Part shown: piece by piece, positions 24,583 through 33,502 of the stretch | Numbering within the stretch: the first letter of the stretch is position 1 | Layout of the letters: each line of letters starts with the position of its first letter | Assembly (NCBI GenBank): GCA_910584385.1 | Contig: CAJUAK010000007.1 | Span: 1 to 64,000, forward strand | DNA length: 64,000 bases | Source of the DNA: an uncultured Alphaproteobacteria bacterium | Lineage (GTDB): Bacteria; Pseudomonadota; Alphaproteobacteria; RF32; CAG-239 | Reading direction: 5' to 3' | The notes under the pieces: generated by a model | Database searches by the model: none | Told to the model about the DNA's origin: nothing | The model's input: only the letters and a program-made list of their open reading frames with translations | Position numbers and translations under genes: made by a program

Positions 24583-26367
24583 CTATTTGAACAGCTTTTT
24601 ATCTAATTTTTCAAGCTCGTCAATATAGCCTGAAATCAGGTTCAGCCCCATATTCCAGAAATCGGGCTTTTTCGCATCCAAACCGAAAGGCTTTAACAGC
24701 TCGTCATATTTTTTTATCCCCGTTTCCGACAGCATTTTCAAATATTTATCTTCAAAACCGGGAACTTTTCCTTCCTGATAAACCTGATAAAGCGAATTAA
24801 CCAGGCAATCGGCAAAGGAATAAGCATAAACATAAAACGGCTGGAAGAAGAAATGCCCCACCTGCATCCATATATTAGCGCTGTTATCGTCCACATTGAC
24901 CCAGGGGCCTAAACTGCTCCGCATTTCTTCAAGCCAGATTTCATTTATCCTTTCCGGCTGCAATTCGCCTTTTTTGCGTTCCTCATGCGCGCGGCTTTCA
25001 AAAAAGTGAAAGGCAATCTGGCGGATGGCCGTGTTTATCATGTCATTGACTTTTGAAGCAATCAGACAAAGCTTTGCCTTGTCATCTTTCACTTCCTTTA
25101 CCAGCGACTGGAATGTTATCATTTCGCCAAAAACAGAGGCAACTTCCGCCAAAGTCAACGGCGTTGCATCGTTCAATTCTCCCTGGGTCTGGCTTAAAAG
25201 GAAATGGCAGCCGTGCCCAAGCTCATGCGCCAAAGTCAACACATCGTTTTGCTTACCGACAAAGTTCAGCAGCAAATAAGGATGATATTTATTCGGCAGC
25301 GGACAGGCAAAGGCGCCGCTGCGTTTTCCATCGCGGGGCGGAACATCTATCCAGTTATTTTGAAAGAATCCATCCGCCAGCTTGCGCAGTTTGGGCGAAA
25401 ATTTATTATATGCCTTCAAAACAATATCGACGCTGTCTTTCCAGCCATATTGGACATCTTCACAAAAAGGAAGCGGCGCGTTTCTATCCCAGTATTCGAT
25501 TTTTTTGACACCGAGCCATTTGGCCTTTAGCTTATAAAAACGATGGGCAATTTCCTGATATCTTGAACGCACGGTCTCCGCCAGTGCATTCACAGCCTTG
25601 TCCTCCACGCGATTTGCCAGGTTTTGCGAAGCAATCGGCGTTTTATAGCCGCGCTTGTCATTGGAAATGGCCAGATCTTTAATAATCATATTATAAATGA
25701 ACGAGAACAGTTCTTTATTTTCCGCGCTGACCCGGTTTATTTCTTTTCCGGCTTTTTCGCGAATCTTCGCATCCTTATCCTGAAGCAATTTTGATATTTC
25801 CGCATCATTATAAGTTTTGCCGTCAATCGTGTATTTTAACCTCGCGCTTGTTTCTTCGTAAAGGCGTACCCAGGCGCTTCCGGAGGTGATGCTTTTTTCA
25901 TGGAAAACTTCTTCTACCGGTTCGGTTAATTCATATTTTTTGTAAAGGCGGATGTTTTTTAAGAAAGGAGCAAATTTTGCAACATTTTTATTTTTGAGCA
26001 ATGATTTAAATTTCTCTTCCGGCAGGCGGTTTACTTCCAGAGTGAAAAAGATGGCCGGCTTGCCATATTCGTTTAGCTTCTCGCTGACATTTTGATAAAA
26101 GGCCATTGCTTCCTTATTGTTCATCTGGGTAACCATGTTCAGATAGGCGTATTCGCCAAGAGCGTGTCCGATAATGTCGCTTTCCTCACAATTTTTCAGC
26201 GCCTGATAAAAATCTTCCGCAGAGATATCTGCCAGTTTTCCTTTATATTTTTTGGACAAATCCAAATTGAGCTTTTTGAACTTATTCAAATCTTTGGTTA
26301 TTTTCGGATCGTGAATGCCCTGATACAAATCAGTTAAATCCCAAGCGGGAAAATTATTGTCCTTCAT
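24583..26367 (-). CDS. pepF: Oligoendopeptidase F, M3 metallopeptidase
   Basis: Zinc peptidase that cleaves oligopeptides in the cytosol. At 594 residues it is typical of the PepF/M3B group. The zinc motif HELGH (in LAHELGHGCHFLL) lies near residue 380, and the downstream glutamate helix LAEVASVFGE supplies the third ligand. Its ATG overlaps the 3' end of the preceding membrane-protein gene by 14 bp, suggesting translational coupling. AAGGA is the ribosome site. It ends a three-gene operon with the GlmU-like gene. Confidence 0.93.
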   Translation of the reverse strand: MKDNNFPAWDLTDLYQGIHDPKITKDLNKFKKLNLDLSKKYKGKLADISAEDFYQALKNCEESDIIGHALGEYAYLNMVTQMNNKEAMAFYQNVSEKLNEYGKPAIFFTLEVNRLPEEKFKSLLKNKNVAKFAPFLKNIRLYKKYELTEPVEEVFHEKSITSGSAWVRLYEETSARLKYTIDGKTYNDAEISKLLQDKDAKIREKAGKEINRVSAENKELFSFIYNMIIKDLAISNDKRGYKTPIASQNLANRVEDKAVNALAETVRSRYQEIAHRFYKLKAKWLGVKKIEYWDRNAPLPFCEDVQYGWKDSVDIVLKAYNKFSPKLRKLADGFFQNNWIDVPPRDGKRSGAFACPLPNKYHPYLLLNFVGKQNDVLTLAHELGHGCHFLLSQTQGELNDATPLTLAEVASVFGEMITFQSLVKEVKDDKAKLCLIASKVNDMINTAIRQIAFHFFESRAHEERKKGELQPERINEIWLEEMRSSLGPWVNVDDNSANIWMQVGHFFFQPFYVYAYSFADCLVNSLYQVYQEGKVPGFEDKYLKMLSETGIKKYDELLKPFGLDAKKPDFWNMGLNLISGYIDELEKLDKKLFK

Positions 26368-26782
26368 TTATTCCATCCTTGTCCAACATATTAATATCAT
26401 TCAGCTTTTTCATTTGGGCGCCGATATCCGGATGCGTCTTGCGATATTCTTCAGCGCCGGCTTCCTCTTCTGAAAGCTGCGGCTCAAAGTAATAATTGCT
26501 CCAGGGACGCGGCTGCTTCCCTAAAAGCCATGATTTCAGCCCGGCACCGATAACATCGATATCGCAAAAGTTATTTTTTACCACCGCCGAAAGCATGCAT
26601 AAGGCTTTACCGTTGCTTTCGCAGGCAAACATTTCTTCTGCCATTGCCTCGGTACAGGGGATAAAGCCCCTTTTCAGCTCATCTTGCCGGGGTGCAAAAA
26701 GCACGATTAAGAAAACCAAAATAAAAAATGCGGTAATTAAAGAAACAACTAGGCCAAACCAATGGGCTTTTAGAAAAGACAT
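26354..26782 (-). CDS. Hypothetical single-pass membrane protein
   Basis: A 142-residue protein with one N-terminal transmembrane helix (about 9-30) and a soluble, presumably periplasmic domain with four cysteines (CTEAMAEEMFAC, LCML, FCDID). No family recognised. GGGAGG lies 4 nt before the ATG. It begins 11 bp after the GlmU-like gene and overlaps pepF, so it is the middle gene of the operon. Confidence 0.6.
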   Translation of the reverse strand: MSFLKAHWFGLVVSLITAFFILVFLIVLFAPRQDELKRGFIPCTEAMAEEMFACESNGKALCMLSAVVKNNFCDIDVIGAGLKSWLLGKQPRPWSNYYFEPQLSEEEAGAEEYRKTHPDIGAQMKKLNDINMLDKDGINEGQ

Positions 26783-26793
26783 TATTCCTCCCG

Positions 26794-27531
26794 TTATGCG
26801 GCGTTGCGTTTTTGCAGCAGCTGCTCCAGCAAGGCAAGCTCCTCACGGGTATTTGCAGCGGAGGCTTCTTCTACCGGGCATTCAACAGCACTGCATTTCA
26901 AACCTTTTGCCAAAGCAATCGCAATGGCATCTGTTAAATAATACTCTCCGGCGGCATTTTCATTACTGATTGCATTTAAAATTTCAAACATTACCGCCCC
27001 GTCGAAACACATCATGCCTGAATTGCAGAAGTTGACGGCCTTTTCTTCATCTGTTGCATCTTTAAACTCAACAATGCGTTCCAGTTCTCCGCGGCTGTTA
27101 AGAATAAGGCGGCCATAACGCGCGGCATCTTCCGGACGGAAGCCGACACAGACAACCGAATAGCCTTCGCGGCGGCGGCCGATTACCCTTTTAATCGTAT
27201 TTTCCGTATAAAGCGGCTGGTCTCCGAAAATGACCAAGATATCCCCTTTAAAACCCGAAAGGAGGCTTTCCGCCGCCAAAACGGCATTGCCTGTGCCGAG
27301 CTGCTTTTCCTGCACGCAAGTCGGATAAGGAGAAACTTCCTTTTTTACCAAATCGCCGTCTGGCGCAATAACCGTAACAATTTTCTCAACACCAGCCGTT
27401 TCCAGCATATCGATGATATGGCGGATCATCGGCTTGCCACATACAGGCATCATCACCTTGGGCAAGTCAGATTTCATCCTTGTCCCCTTGCCGGCTCCTA
27501 AAATAATCGCTGCGATTTTGTTTTCTGTCAT
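26794..27531 (-). CDS. Nucleotidyltransferase, GlmU pyrophosphorylase domain only
   Basis: Residues 10-25 (ILGAGKGTRMKSDLPK) are the nucleotide-sugar pyrophosphorylase signature, and FGDQPL near residue 102 is the metal-binding site. The 245 residues correspond to the N-terminal uridylyltransferase domain of GlmU. The C-terminal left-handed beta-helix acetyltransferase domain is absent, and the frame ends cleanly, without a remnant. Likely makes UDP-GlcNAc or a related activated sugar in the cytosol. A bifunctional GlmU may exist elsewhere. AAGGAG precedes the ATG; it heads the operon. Confidence 0.8.
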   Translation of the reverse strand: MTENKIAAIILGAGKGTRMKSDLPKVMMPVCGKPMIRHIIDMLETAGVEKIVTVIAPDGDLVKKEVSPYPTCVQEKQLGTGNAVLAAESLLSGFKGDILVIFGDQPLYTENTIKRVIGRRREGYSVVCVGFRPEDAARYGRLILNSRGELERIVEFKDATDEEKAVNFCNSGMMCFDGAVMFEILNAISNENAAGEYYLTDAIAIALAKGLKCSAVECPVEEASAANTREELALLEQLLQKRNAA

Positions 27532-27612
27532 TATTTTCTCCTTTATAATCTTTTAATAAGTTTAGCTTATAATAACAAATATGTTTAATTTGTTAAGAGT
27601 GGGCATGCGTTT

Positions 27613-29664
27613 ATGAAAAAACTTTTTCTTGCAATTTATTTCAGCCTTTGCACATTTCCGGTTTTTGCGGGTTTAAGGCAGGTCAGCGATTATGCTTCCG
27701 TTGCGGCAATTCCCCAACAGCCCCAACAGGAAAAAAACCCGGTTTATGACATTACGCCCAATGATTTAAGCGACTTTTTGGAACAGCGCCTCAAACGCGC
27801 CGTCATTATGGACGCCGACAAGCTTACCCAAGACAATATCTCCTTTGAAGCTAGCGATAGCGCTAAGCAGCAAATGAAGGCGCAAAACAAGACTATCTTT
27901 GAAAAAATATATGACAATGTCATGCAGCGCGCAAACAATAACAACACTCCCGCCGGGCAAACGCCGCAATGGGAAATGCAGCAACAGCAGCAAATCGGGC
28001 AGATGCAATCTTCCGTAAAGCAAATCAACATCGCGCTGCCGCCGTATAACCAGATGGCCACCGTTGCCGCCGTTGAACACATCCCCTATCTGTATGACCG
28101 GATAGAACTTCTTCCCGACGGCACGGCTTTTATCAATGAAAAGCTGGTTATTCTTTCAGAAAACAAAAAAGAAGACAAAGGGCTGATAAAAAAACTGCCC
28201 CGTTATGTTTACGGCAGAAACGGGCGCCAAAGCGAAATCAGATATACTTTGGCAGAAGTGAAAATAAACGGGCAGCCTGTCGCTTACAAAATTTCTGAAA
28301 AAGAAAAGCAAATTTGGCTGGAACCAGATAACAGCCTTAACCTGGAAGCAGGAATTTACCAATATGAATTCAGCTTTACGGCAGGAGGGCTTCTAACGCC
28401 GTTTGACAAATATCTTGAATTTTACTGGAATGTCAGCGGCGGCGGTTGGGATTATGTTGTCGCAAAAATGGGCGCAACAATATCTCTGCCGGCTAAGAGC
28501 AATATTTCTCTGGCTTTTGCCTTAAGCGGTTATGGAAGATATCTGCAAAACAGCACAATACTTCCCAGAATTGAAAAGCCTAATGTTTTCAGCTTCAGCG
28601 TAACAGAACCGCTTTTCATCCGGGAAAATATGCATATTTCCGTCATTCTTGAAGATAACGGCGCAGTTACAATCCCCTTTGGGCAGAAAATGAGCGGCTT
28701 TATTGACAATAATACCGGAACGCTCCTTTCCGCTTTGGCCTTTGCCTTTATATTTTTCTCTTATCTGCTTTCTTGGCGCGGAATTAAAAAAAGCAAAACA
28801 AAAACAATCGCCACCTTAAAGAAAACGCCTGAAATGCTCCGCTTTACCCAACATGGGTTTGACGCTAAAAACCTGGCAATCTATTTTTTGAATTGGTTTC
28901 GCAAAAATATTATCGACATTCAAAATGCCGGAGAAACAGTTCTGCTCATAAAAAAAACAGACCAGTTAAAAAGTCTGTCAAAATCTGAAAAGAAGGCATT
29001 GCTTGCCCTTTTCGGAAATCATGACGCCGTTTTTAAGGCCAACAGCATGAACCTTTTGCAAATCAAACGGGCTGCAAAATATTTGCGCCGCGGGCTGCAA
29101 AAGGCTTTGGGCGCCTATATGTTAAAAATAAACAGCTCCTATCTGTTTTTCTCCTGCTCTATGCTGTTTTTGACAGAAGCGGCCATTGTCTATCTTAAAA
29201 CGCCGGGCTGGGGCAATTTTATTTTGCTTGCCCTGTTAACGGTTATGGAAATTTTTGCCGCCGTTTTGTTTTGGTTTTCTCCCCGAAAGAAGATTGCAAA
29301 TATCATTTTAAAAATTTTGAGCGCCGCGGCAGGGCTCCTGCTCTGGATTATGAGCTGCGCGATTTTGCAAATGCCGGCGGCAGCGCTTATCCTGGCCTCG
29401 GCCTGGTGCATCGGCTTTTACACGGTCAAGTTTTTCCGCAGCGGCAGTTTGTTTGGCAATAGCGCAAGAGAAACTGAAAAACAAAAGGAATATCTGTTAA
29501 AACATAAGGAAAATATCCTGATGGGCAAAGAATTTGCCAATCAGCAGCCGATGATTTTTGCTTTAGACCTGGAAGGCGAATTTAAAACGCCGGAGGCTCT
29601 TGCCGAATTTAACAAATTTGAAGCGATGAACCAGCTCATCAAGACCTTGGGACGCAAAAACTAG
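27613..29664 (+). CDS. DUF2207-family membrane protein
   Basis: A 683-residue protein with a Sec signal (about 1-20), a Gln/Asn-rich segment (about 30-140), then an extracytoplasmic beta-rich DUF2207 domain (YDRIELLPDGTAFINEKLVI to about residue 350). A transmembrane helix follows at about 368-388, and four more hydrophobic segments fall between about 508 and 606. The family is widespread but functionally uncharacterised. The stop codon overlaps the convergent smpB stop by 4 bp and no terminator separates them. Confidence 0.75.
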   Translation: MKKLFLAIYFSLCTFPVFAGLRQVSDYASVAAIPQQPQQEKNPVYDITPNDLSDFLEQRLKRAVIMDADKLTQDNISFEASDSAKQQMKAQNKTIFEKIYDNVMQRANNNNTPAGQTPQWEMQQQQQIGQMQSSVKQINIALPPYNQMATVAAVEHIPYLYDRIELLPDGTAFINEKLVILSENKKEDKGLIKKLPRYVYGRNGRQSEIRYTLAEVKINGQPVAYKISEKEKQIWLEPDNSLNLEAGIYQYEFSFTAGGLLTPFDKYLEFYWNVSGGGWDYVVAKMGATISLPAKSNISLAFALSGYGRYLQNSTILPRIEKPNVFSFSVTEPLFIRENMHISVILEDNGAVTIPFGQKMSGFIDNNTGTLLSALAFAFIFFSYLLSWRGIKKSKTKTIATLKKTPEMLRFTQHGFDAKNLAIYFLNWFRKNIIDIQNAGETVLLIKKTDQLKSLSKSEKKALLALFGNHDAVFKANSMNLLQIKRAAKYLRRGLQKALGAYMLKINSSYLFFSCSMLFLTEAAIVYLKTPGWGNFILLALLTVMEIFAAVLFWFSPRKKIANIILKILSAAAGLLLWIMSCAILQMPAAALILASAWCIGFYTVKFFRSGSLFGNSARETEKQKEYLLKHKENILMGKEFANQQPMIFALDLEGEFKTPEALAEFNKFEAMNQLIKTLGRKN

Positions 29665-30149
29665 TGGTTGGCATTTGCCAGAATGCGGCGTTTATCCCTG
29701 TTCCAATCGCGTTCCTTAACGGTTTCGCGCTTGTCATAGTTCTTTTTGCCCTGAGCCAAAGCGACTTCCAGCTTTGCCCGCCCGCTTTCATTGAAAAACA
29801 AGCGCAGAGCAACCAGCGTATAGCCTTTACGGGATAGCGCAGAAATTATATCGTTAATTTCTTTCCTTTTAAGCAGGAGCTTGCGGCGGCGTTTTTCTGA
29901 ATGGCTTTCATATCCCCGATTGGCATATTCGGCGATAAACATATTTGAAATAAACAATTCATCTTGCTCAATTTCGCCGTAAGCGTCGTTAATATTCGCA
30001 TGCCCGAGCCGCAGGGATTTTACTTCCGTTCCGCTTAATTCTATTCCGGCAACAAATTTTTCCAGAATCTGATAATCAAAACCGGCGCGCCGGTTTTGCG
30101 CGACCAGCCCATGGGATATAAAATCGCTTTTTTTACTGCTTTTTGCCAT
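29661..30149 (-). CDS. smpB: SsrA-binding protein SmpB
   Basis: Brings tmRNA to stalled ribosomes for trans-translation. The 162 residues include the N-terminal HGLVAQNRRAGFDYQI, the conserved GIELSGTEVKSLR core and the basic tail KRETVKERDWNRDKRR that enters the mRNA channel. It starts 3 bp after the bactofilin stop, so it is third gene of M23 peptidase-bactofilin-smpB. Its ribosome site is weak, and coupling is likely. Confidence 0.97.
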   Translation of the reverse strand: MAKSSKKSDFISHGLVAQNRRAGFDYQILEKFVAGIELSGTEVKSLRLGHANINDAYGEIEQDELFISNMFIAEYANRGYESHSEKRRRKLLLKRKEINDIISALSRKGYTLVALRLFFNESGRAKLEVALAQGKKNYDKRETVKERDWNRDKRRILANANH

Positions 30150-30152
30150 AGC

Positions 30153-30602
30153 CTATGCCGTTTTTTTCGATTTACGCCCATCCGAAAGCAACAATTCGGG
30201 TTTTGGGCTTTCCGCATTTATCGGTGCGCCGGCGCGCTGACAGTGCCCATCAACAAAAGCGCCGGGTTCAATAGCGATAATATCATAAGTCGAATCCCCG
30301 ACCAAACGTGCGGATTTTGCAACAAACAACGTTTCGACCGCAGCCTTTCCGGTCAGGCTGCCATAAAGGTGCAGGCTTTTGGCGTTTATTGCTCCGGTAA
30401 CAGAACCCTTGATTCCGATAACCAGTTCTTCACAAGAGATATCTCCTTCGACATGCCCGTCGATATGGATAATGCCTTCGCTGATGACATCGCCTTTAAC
30501 GCGCGCATTTTCGCTGATGATGCTCGGCACCGGCATGCTTGACTGGCTGCGGCTGACCCGGCGCGCTAATTTTAAATAAAGCAGACGACGTAATTTTTTC
30601 AT
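30153..30602 (-). CDS. Bactofilin (polymer-forming cytoskeletal protein)
   Basis: Forms filaments that localise cell-wall enzymes. The 149-residue protein has the regular right-handed beta-helix pattern of bactofilins (about residues 30-120: VKGDVISEGIIHIDGHVEGDI is the first rung). The N-terminus is basic (MKKLRRLLYLKLARR) and may bind membrane. GAGGTG is the ribosome site. It lies 15 bp downstream of the M23 peptidase gene, a recurrent pairing in helical or curved bacteria. Confidence 0.93.
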   Translation of the reverse strand: MKKLRRLLYLKLARRVSRSQSSMPVPSIISENARVKGDVISEGIIHIDGHVEGDISCEELVIGIKGSVTGAINAKSLHLYGSLTGKAAVETLFVAKSARLVGDSTYDIIAIEPGAFVDGHCQRAGAPINAESPKPELLLSDGRKSKKTA

Positions 30603-30617
30603 ATTATCACCTCTAAA

Positions 30618-31844
30618 TTATGATGCCCGGGCTTTAATAAACGGCATCGGATCAACATCTACCCCGTTAAACAATACTTCATAATGAAGATGCGGCCCTG
30701 TCGATCTTCCGGTTGTTCCAACCTCTCCCAAAGTATCATTAAGTTTGACTTTCTGGCCTTTTTTTACATAAATTTTATTCAAATGTCCATATTTTGTTAC
30801 AAAACCGTTTCCATGGTCAACCACGACCAGATTTCCATAGCCGCCGGCATATTCGGCGCGGGTAACCCGGCCATGCGCCTGAACCTTGATTTTGTTTCCT
30901 GTACGGCTTGCCAGGTCAACCCCTTTATGCGAGGCGCGCTTGCCCCGGAACGGATCGCTTCTTGTGCCGTATTGGGAAGTTACCCAATAACTCCATACAG
31001 GCTTGCCCAACGGCACATATTCTGAAACTTCCCGGTAATATTGCAAATCGTCAGCAGCCTTATATATGGCGCTTATCTTTTTTTGCAAGGCTTTGTCTTT
31101 CAGCTGCGTTTTGGGCTCCGGCATATAAGGCCCGCCTTTGCCAGACTTGCGGTTGGCAAGGGGGTTAAAATAAAGCCCTTTTCTTTTGAGCGCTTTGTTT
31201 ATGCCGCCAAAGGCGTTTTTAATTTTATCGGCTTCTTTTCCCGCGATTCTCTCAACTTGGTCAAAGACTTCCATTTCAGCGCTTTTCAGCTCGTCAACAA
31301 CATTTTCCATCTCGTTAATCTGGCGGCGCAGTTCATCGCGTTCAGATGCGGCAATATCCCTTTGCAGGATGGCTTCGTTCAAATTCAGCTTTTCTTTGAT
31401 GATGTCATTGCTGACCCAGTCTTTTTCTTCCGCAATTTGTTTAATTTTATCTTCAACCCGGGAAGCCTGGAGCTTGTAATTTTCAATTTCTTTTTTGTTG
31501 GCTGATTTTTTGCTGTCTGCCAAAACCAGCATTTCATTAATATTCTTATGCATATTCATAAAATCGCCGATTAAGTCTGCATAAGCATCGCGTGTTGCGT
31601 CCAATTCCTGGTTTTTATAAGATATAATGCGGCCGGACTTATTATATAAATGGTAAGAATAAAAGCTCCATACGGCGGCGGCGGCAATAAACAGCAATAA
31701 AAAGACTTGCAGCCGGGAGCTTATCTTAAAGACCTTTGCCCGCCCTCCGCTGCGGAAAATAATTTCTTTATCCGCAAAAAAACCTTCCGCATCGTTATAA
31801 TGCGGCTGGTAGGAATATCCGGGCTCTAGTTTTTTTCTCTTCAT
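30618..31844 (-). CDS. M23-family peptidoglycan endopeptidase
   Basis: A 408-residue inner-membrane protein with cytoplasmic N-terminus, one transmembrane segment (about 46-66), a coiled coil (about 75-215) and a C-terminal LytM/M23 domain. Zinc and catalytic residues are intact: HKGVD supplies His and Asp, and TGPHLHYEV has His385 and His387. It probably cuts peptide cross-links in the periplasm. The operon with bactofilin suggests localised wall remodelling and control of cell shape. Confidence 0.92.
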   Translation of the reverse strand: MKRKKLEPGYSYQPHYNDAEGFFADKEIIFRSGGRAKVFKISSRLQVFLLLFIAAAAVWSFYSYHLYNKSGRIISYKNQELDATRDAYADLIGDFMNMHKNINEMLVLADSKKSANKKEIENYKLQASRVEDKIKQIAEEKDWVSNDIIKEKLNLNEAILQRDIAASERDELRRQINEMENVVDELKSAEMEVFDQVERIAGKEADKIKNAFGGINKALKRKGLYFNPLANRKSGKGGPYMPEPKTQLKDKALQKKISAIYKAADDLQYYREVSEYVPLGKPVWSYWVTSQYGTRSDPFRGKRASHKGVDLASRTGNKIKVQAHGRVTRAEYAGGYGNLVVVDHGNGFVTKYGHLNKIYVKKGQKVKLNDTLGEVGTTGRSTGPHLHYEVLFNGVDVDPMPFIKARAS

Positions 31845-32002
31845 AAATAAACCTGTGTTGTTGACCTTTTGCCAATAAAGAGGTTATCTTTTATATGGCT
31901 TTATCTGTATAGCAAAAAAAATTATTAAAATACAGTTTTTTTTAGCAACTTATCCCAACAGCGAAGCCAACACTTTGTTTTTACTCGATAAGGCAAAATA
32001 GA

Positions 32003-32461
32003 ATGATAAATAAAAAACAACTTTTGGAGTTTATTTGCACATGGTTTTACAGCGGGAAAGCTCCAAAAGCTCCCGGAACTTTCGGCTCGCTCGCCACGCT
32101 GCCTTTTGTTTACCTTGTCAGCAGCTGTTGGCACATTCCGGGAATTATCGCTTTTTCGGCGGCTGTTTTTATCATCGGGGTTTGGGCTGCTGACGCTTAT
32201 GTCAAAATGCTTAATTTGAAAGACCCGGGCTTTATCGTCATTGACGAGACGGCCGGGCAAGCCCTCGCCCTTCTTTTTGCCGGCACAAATATTTATCTTT
32301 ATCTGCTGGGATTCGCGCTTTTCCGTTTGTTTGACATCCTGAAGCCTTGGCCGGTTTCCTGGGCGGATAAAAAAGTTCCCGGCGGTTTGGGCATTATGCT
32401 TGACGATGTTTTTGCCGGCCTGATGGCCGCCGCGGTTATGAAAGCGCTGCTGCTTATTTGA
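32003..32461 (+). CDS. pgpA: Phosphatidylglycerophosphatase A
   Basis: Inner-membrane enzyme dephosphorylating phosphatidylglycerol phosphate. The 152 residues include the family motif GKAPKAPGTFGS at 18-29 and IVIDETAGQ near 75, with three or four hydrophobic segments. The ribosome site is weak. It converges with ftsB with 2 bp between stops and no visible terminator. Confidence 0.9.
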   Translation: MINKKQLLEFICTWFYSGKAPKAPGTFGSLATLPFVYLVSSCWHIPGIIAFSAAVFIIGVWAADAYVKMLNLKDPGFIVIDETAGQALALLFAGTNIYLYLLGFALFRLFDILKPWPVSWADKKVPGGLGIMLDDVFAGLMAAAVMKALLLI

Positions 32462-32463
32462 TT

Positions 32464-32775
32464 TTATTCATCCAAGATGACAAATTCATCTGCGCCGCTC
32501 AGGTTAAGCACGACCCGGGCGCGTTCTTCCAACATATCCAAATCGAGGCTTTTTCCTGAAAGAAGCCGCACTTTTTCTTCCAGCCTTATTTTTTCCTGGC
32601 GGTAGCTTTGCGCAATTTGCGCCGTATCGGCAATTTCTTTTTTGAGGTAAAGCATTTTGAGAAAACCGCGGTCGCCGTTAACGGCATGGTAGCCGAAATA
32701 AATGAACAGGAAAAGGCAAAACAGCCCGTACCCCGACTGTTTTAATCTGTTTTGCAAATCCCAATAAAAGCCCAT
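32464..32775 (-). CDS. ftsB: Cell division protein FtsB/DivIC family
   Basis: A 103-residue bitopic protein: short cytoplasmic N-terminus, transmembrane helix about 12-31, then a periplasmic coiled coil (about 40-75) and a short tail. It belongs to the septum-formation-initiator family and should bind FtsL and FtsQ in the divisome. GGAG precedes the ATG. It is divergent from the mraZ-rsmH-ftsL-ftsI cluster about 256 bp away. Confidence 0.85.
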   Translation of the reverse strand: MGFYWDLQNRLKQSGYGLFCLFLFIYFGYHAVNGDRGFLKMLYLKKEIADTAQIAQSYRQEKIRLEEKVRLLSGKSLDLDMLEERARVVLNLSGADEFVILDE

Positions 32776-32957
32776 TTCCGCTCTCCTTCACCTCTTTTCA
32801 GCTTATGCCTGGCATCGTTAAAAATTCGTTACAAAAATTTAAACAAGCTTTAAAAAATTTTTATATATTTTTTCATTTTCACAAAGCCAGGCGTGGCGTG
32901 GCATAGCGGGCTGCCGAACCGCTTTAATACAGAACAGAACAAGAACACTTAATAAAA

Positions 32958-32992
32958 TCCCAAAAAATCCCATTGATTCCCATAGAATCCCA
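32958..32992. promoter_or_regulatory. Four MraZ boxes
   Basis: TCCCA (TGGGA on the minus strand) occurs at 32958, 32968, 32978 and 32988, exactly 10 bp apart. This equals the TGGGN-N5 direct-repeat operator bound by MraZ. The last two copies lie within the promoter spacer, so autorepression of mraZ is expected. Confidence 0.8.
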
Positions 32993-33001
32993 TGATATAT
33001 T
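32973..33001 (+). promoter_or_regulatory. Promoter of the mraZ-ftsI cluster
   Basis: TTGATT (32973-32978), 17-bp spacer, TATATT (32996-33001). It overlaps the MraZ boxes and would give a leader of about 25 nt. Confidence 0.65.
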
Positions 33002-33031
33002 AATAATATATTCAATGATGGGGCAGGAACC

Positions 33032-33502
33032 GTGGGTAAAAGCTTTTTATTTTTAGATACGATTACCAACAAAGTCGACAGCAAAGGCCGCGTGTCGCTT
33101 CCTGCAGATTACCGCACAATTGTTAAAGAACTCTCAACAGATATTGTCTGCTACCGCAGCCTGAATGCGCCATGCATTGAGGGCTGCACCGAACAGCTTT
33201 TGGATAAGCTGGCTGATGATATGGACAATGCTTTGGACTTTTTCTCCCAAACGCAGGACGAACTGACCAACCTGATTTTCGGCGATGCGAAAAAATTTCC
33301 TTTTGACAGCACGGGGCGCATTATGCTGAGCGAAAAGCTGCTCAAACATGCCGGAATTACAAATGCCGCCGTTTTTGTCGGCAAAGGGCGCAAATTTCAA
33401 ATTTGGAATCCCGAAAACTGGGAAAAAGAAGAAGCAAAAATCCGTGCAGAAATTTTTAAGAAACGCCCCCAGCTTAAAACACTTGCGGAGCCCAAAGCAT
33501 GA
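33032..33502 (+). CDS. mraZ: Transcriptional regulator MraZ
   Basis: Repressor of its own division/wall cluster, forming rings of AbrB-like domains. The 156 residues contain two such domains (about 5-50 and 80-125) with VDSKGRVSLPADYR and FDSTGRIMLSEKL as the paired DNA-binding motifs. It starts with GTG, preceded by GGGGCAGGA. Four cognate boxes sit on its promoter. It overlaps rsmH by 4 nt. Confidence 0.95.
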   Translation: MGKSFLFLDTITNKVDSKGRVSLPADYRTIVKELSTDIVCYRSLNAPCIEGCTEQLLDKLADDMDNALDFFSQTQDELTNLIFGDAKKFPFDSTGRIMLSEKLLKHAGITNAAVFVGKGRKFQIWNPENWEKEEAKIRAEIFKKRPQLKTLAEPKA

